Assembly: GCA_902551445.1 (NCBI GenBank)
Contig: CACDDB010000007.1
Span: forward strand, 1-32,212
Reading direction: 5' to 3'
DNA: 32,212 nucleotides
Source of the DNA: an uncultured Pelagibacteraceae bacterium
Lineage (GTDB): Bacteria; Pseudomonadota; Alphaproteobacteria; Pelagibacterales; Pelagibacteraceae
The position numbers and the translations under genes were made by a program. Positions 29,652 through 32,212 of this stretch are shown here, piece by piece; the first letter of the stretch is position 1; every line of letters starts with the position of its first letter. The notes beneath the pieces were generated by a model, which did no database searches, was not told the DNA's origin, and saw nothing but the letters and a program-made list of their open reading frames with translations.

Positions 29652-31450
29652 TATTTTTTTAATTTTATTAAATAATAACCTTTTTTATTTTCTATACTGA
29701 AATTATCAAAATTTTCAGATGATTGTGCGCACGGGCTTTTATTATATAAGCACAGTGTAACTCTTTGTGATAAATAAAAGTTTGTACTTACAATATAATG
29801 TAAATCAATAATTCCATTTTTATTAATTGTATTAAATTTCATAGGCAAATTATCTTTTTTACTTGACCCCTTTATTTCAAAGTTATGATCATAAATTCTT
29901 GGCCAAGGAGCGCCGTTATAACCAGCTTCATAATTAATTATTATCCTTTTAAAATTTTTGGCTAATGCCACTATGCTTAAAATAACAATAAATGTAAAAA
30001 GAATTTTATATATCCTCTCTGGAGTAGATTGATTAAATAAATAATAAAATAACGGATATAAAAGGCAGACTATAATTAATACCATATAGGAGGTTCCATA
30101 TCTTCCAAGAGGAAATTTGTAAATTAATAGCAACACACCAATTAAAGAAATGATAAAAAAAGAACTTAGCCTAAGGTCTTTAAAAGATGAAAGTTTTATT
30201 TTTTTTTTATTATCTTTAAATAAATAAATAAAAAGACCTACTATAAAAAGATATATTATAAATATATCTATCTTTTTTTTTATAGTAAAAGAGTGTCTTT
30301 TTATCCATTCTAAATTTAACCAATTAAAATTTTCTAAATATTTTTTTTTCTCTTCAGATTTTACTGAATAGTTTTGGTAATCCACTCTATTAATAATGTA
30401 TTTCCACCCTTTGGCATGTAATTCTGAAAATTGACTAACACTTTTGGCAGCAATTCTAAAAGTTGGCTTGCTGGAATACCAAGATAATTTGTCATTACAA
30501 GTAATAGATAGTGGATAAATTCCACAACCAGTAGTTAAAAAACTTTTTACCACCCAAAGAAATAAAAATAATAAAGAAAAAAAAGGAAATGACTTAAAAG
30601 ATAAGTATAACTTATTTTTAAACCAATAAAAAATTGGAAAAAATAAAGACAATATTAAAAAAGGCCTATTTAAAAAGCAAAACAATGAAAATAAAGTAAA
30701 AAGTTTAAAGTTGGTTTTGTCACTCAAAATAAAATCTTTTCTTAAAACTAATGATAGCAAATAAAAAAAATATATATGTGCAGGATTATCATTTCCATAA
30801 TCGCTATACCGGTTCATTTCTATGAAAAAATAAGAAATAATTGAAAAAATATAAAATTTATAAAAAAAATCATCACTATTTTTATTTAAAAAAAACTGTC
30901 TAAAAAAATAGTCAATAAAAAACCCCGCTAGTAAGGCAAGAGGTATAACTATACCAATATCTTTAAACAAAAAATTATTATAAATTGCAGAAGTGTATTG
31001 AAAAATTGATGTTACTCCAAAAAATGGGTTGAGATTAGCAACTCCTAAAAATATTTTATAATCATTTATAATTTTAGTATATGGTAAATGATACGTTCCT
31101 CCATCTGGTCGCTGAACATTATCAAATGCTATAATTATGCAAGCTACTAATGAAATAATGATTGAATGAATTATTACTTTTTTTATAAATTTTTTACTTA
31201 TATTTTTTAAGTTAATTATTATGAAAGTTGCAGGAATTAAAAATAATATACTAGTAACAAAATAATCAATTTTATAAAAAAAATTAGCAAATAAGCTTAT
31301 AAAACTTAAAATAATCAGGCCATACATACCTTTTTCTGAAAAAGAAAATTCGTATTTATTATTTCTATTTAAAAATAAATTTAAAAAAAAATTACCGGTT
31401 AGAACTGTGCAAGTTGAAGCTATAAAAAAAAATGAAAATAATTGTATCAT
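29651..31450 (-). CDS. Multi-pass membrane protein of the glycan operon, possible GT-C-like enzyme
   Basis: I do not recognise a specific family. The 599-residue protein has about a dozen hydrophobic segments, beginning with MIQLFSFFFIASTCTVLTG, and a shorter C-terminal extracytoplasmic domain (about 500-599) with two cysteine-bearing stretches, CLYNKSPC. The first long loop, FDNVQRPDGGTYHLPY (near 108-123), is reminiscent of the D/E-containing first loop of GT-C transferases and of LIC_10190-type membrane proteins, by recall; it might use a polyprenyl-linked sugar made by the GT2 enzyme downstream. It is the first gene of the leftward operon and abuts asnB. An O-antigen polymerase or flippase is the alternative. 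Confidence 0.65.
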   Translation of the reverse strand: MIQLFSFFFIASTCTVLTGNFFLNLFLNRNNKYEFSFSEKGMYGLIILSFISLFANFFYKIDYFVTSILFLIPATFIIINLKNISKKFIKKVIIHSIIISLVACIIIAFDNVQRPDGGTYHLPYTKIINDYKIFLGVANLNPFFGVTSIFQYTSAIYNNFLFKDIGIVIPLALLAGFFIDYFFRQFFLNKNSDDFFYKFYIFSIISYFFIEMNRYSDYGNDNPAHIYFFYLLSLVLRKDFILSDKTNFKLFTLFSLFCFLNRPFLILSLFFPIFYWFKNKLYLSFKSFPFFSLLFLFLWVVKSFLTTGCGIYPLSITCNDKLSWYSSKPTFRIAAKSVSQFSELHAKGWKYIINRVDYQNYSVKSEEKKKYLENFNWLNLEWIKRHSFTIKKKIDIFIIYLFIVGLFIYLFKDNKKKIKLSSFKDLRLSSFFIISLIGVLLLIYKFPLGRYGTSYMVLIIVCLLYPLFYYLFNQSTPERIYKILFTFIVILSIVALAKNFKRIIINYEAGYNGAPWPRIYDHNFEIKGSSKKDNLPMKFNTINKNGIIDLHYIVSTNFYLSQRVTLCLYNKSPCAQSSENFDNFSIENKKGYYLIKLKK

Positions 31451-31525
31451 TACAAGTTATAGTAATTTATGTATAAATTATTGCAAAACATGATAAATTG
31501 ATCATTTAAAATTATATATAAAATT

Positions 31526-31771
31526 ATGGAAAGAAATACAAAAGAAGATTTAAATTCAGCTGCATTTGAAAGACTAATTAAACATCTTAGAGAAAGAAAA
31601 GATGTTCAAAATATTGACCTTATGAATTTAGCTGGTTTTTGCAGAAACTGTTTGTCAAAATGGTACAGAGAAGAAGCTGAAAAAAAAGGAATCAAAATAT
31701 CAGACGAAGATGCAAGAAAATATATTTATGGTATGTCTTATTCTGAATGGAAAGAAAAGTATCAAAAATAA
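31526..31771 (+). CDS. DUF1244-family protein
   Basis: The 81-residue soluble protein matches the DUF1244 family almost throughout: AAFERLIKHLRERKDVQNID, then LMNLAGFCRNCLSKWYREEA and YGMSYSEWKEKYQ. These small helical proteins are highly conserved in Proteobacteria; the two cysteines in FCRNCL suggest metal or thiol chemistry, but function is unknown. It is divergent from the glycan operon across 75 A/T-rich bases and converges on the moaB-like gene, 7 bases away. Confidence 0.9.
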   Translation: MERNTKEDLNSAAFERLIKHLRERKDVQNIDLMNLAGFCRNCLSKWYREEAEKKGIKISDEDARKYIYGMSYSEWKEKYQK

Positions 31772-31778
31772 TAATTTA

Positions 31779-32212
31779 TTATTTTTCTTTTAATCTTGGA
31801 AATAATTCTACGAAGTTACAGGGTTTATTTTTTATATTTAATTGATGTTTTAGAATTCCATCCCAAGCATCTTTAACACCTCCTGAAGATCCAGGTAATG
31901 CAAATACATATTTACCGTTGGAAAGAACCGCACACGCTCTTGATTGAATTGAAGATGTTCCAACAGTTTTTAAACTTAATGTTCTAAAAACTTCACCGAA
32001 GCCTGGTATATGCTTATCAGCAATTTCATCTAATGCTTCTGGTGTTATATCCCTGCCAGTCAAACCGGTTCCTCCAGTTGTAATAATGACGTCAATTTTT
32101 TTTTTTTTTAACCATTTTTTTAATATTTTTTTTATATCTTTTTTATTATCTTTGCAGATTTTTCTATCAACCAAATTATGTTTCGCCTTATTTATTTTGT
32201 TTACTAAAATTG
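31779..32212 (-). CDS. moaB: MoaB/Mog-family molybdopterin biosynthesis protein (N-terminus cut by window edge)
   Basis: The leftward frame is open to the window edge, so the start is outside. The visible 144 residues include the motif TTGGTGLTGRDITPEA, GFGEVFRTLSLKTVGTSSIQ, QSRACAVLSNGKYVFALPGS and the C-terminal CNF-x-ELFPRLKEK, aligning with E. coli MoaB over about four fifths of its length. MoaB/Mog proteins bind molybdopterin and, in MogA, adenylate it before molybdate insertion; the conserved GGTG and SRA segments support this enzymatic class. An internal TTG at 32174 could be mistaken for a start, but the reading frame and homology (preceding HN and following VDRKI match MoaB) continue upstream. 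It complements the moa genes 13 kb away. Confidence 0.9.
   Translation of the reverse strand, partial: ILVNKINKAKHNLVDRKICKDNKKDIKKILKKWLKKKKIDVIITTGGTGLTGRDITPEALDEIADKHIPGFGEVFRTLSLKTVGTSSIQSRACAVLSNGKYVFALPGSSGGVKDAWDGILKHQLNIKNKPCNFVELFPRLKEK

Noticed and set aside
1..32212. CRISPR arrays, tRNA, rRNA, insertion sequences, integrases
   Set aside because: I looked on both strands and saw no regular repeat-spacer pattern, no tRNA T-loop with matching acceptor arms, no rRNA-like sequence, and no transposase or integrase motifs among the translated frames.

Overview
The window is very AT-rich and tightly packed, with overlapping or nearly touching genes, TTG and GTG starts, short A/T-only gaps and almost no non-coding DNA; no gene-free stretch reaches 300 bases. 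The gene families (IolD/IolE/IolG, a ribose/fructose-type ABC transporter, a form II Cox-type molybdenum hydroxylase, a DUF1244 protein) point to a streamlined marine alphaproteobacterium of the SAR11 / AEGEAN-169 (HIMB59) kind. That placement rests on gene content and base composition only, not on a phylogeny.

Region 1 (1-12494) is a polyol/sugar utilisation region. A leftward operon carries iolD, a GFO/IDH/MocA oxidoreductase and a ROK sugar kinase cut by the window edge. A divergent rightward operon carries an aldehyde dehydrogenase, an HpcH/HpaI aldolase, a D-2-hydroxyacid dehydrogenase and a small membrane-anchored pilin-like protein. Then come iolE (leftward), an iolG-like dehydrogenase and an ABC transporter (binding protein, hairpin terminator, permease, single-domain ATPase), and last a GYD-domain gene. 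The inosose-processing steps (IolG, IolE, IolD) are present, but IolB, IolC, IolJ and the methylmalonate-semialdehyde type IolA are not in this window. The aldehyde dehydrogenase, HpcH aldolase and hydroxyacid dehydrogenase sit where they would be expected, which suggests a different lower pathway.

Region 2 (12539-16466) holds a phytanoyl-CoA-dioxygenase-like enzyme and a restriction-modification island. The cytosine-5 methyltransferase faces a leftward operon of vsr, a PD-(D/E)XK-like nuclease candidate and an HNH-like nuclease. A second, partial vsr 3' end lies between the two nuclease genes, so 91-bp direct repeats flank the middle gene. This is the most unusual structure in the window.

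Region 3 (16511-24707) is a nearly self-contained molybdenum-hydroxylase region: moaA-moaC-moaD-moaE rightward, then a leftward series coxG, coxS, coxL, coxM, a split XdhC/CoxI pair and a MocA-like nucleotidyltransferase. The large subunit carries the AYRGAGR loop of form II enzymes, so its substrate need not be CO.

Region 4 (24757-31450) is an even more AT-rich leftward operon: a multi-pass membrane protein, an AsnB-type amidotransferase, a GT2 glycosyltransferase, a GMC-like flavoprotein and a short NAD-dependent epimerase. It looks like a surface-glycan or glycolipid locus. A DUF1244 gene and a moaB-like gene (cut by the right edge) close the window, so the glycan block lies between coxG and a further molybdopterin gene.
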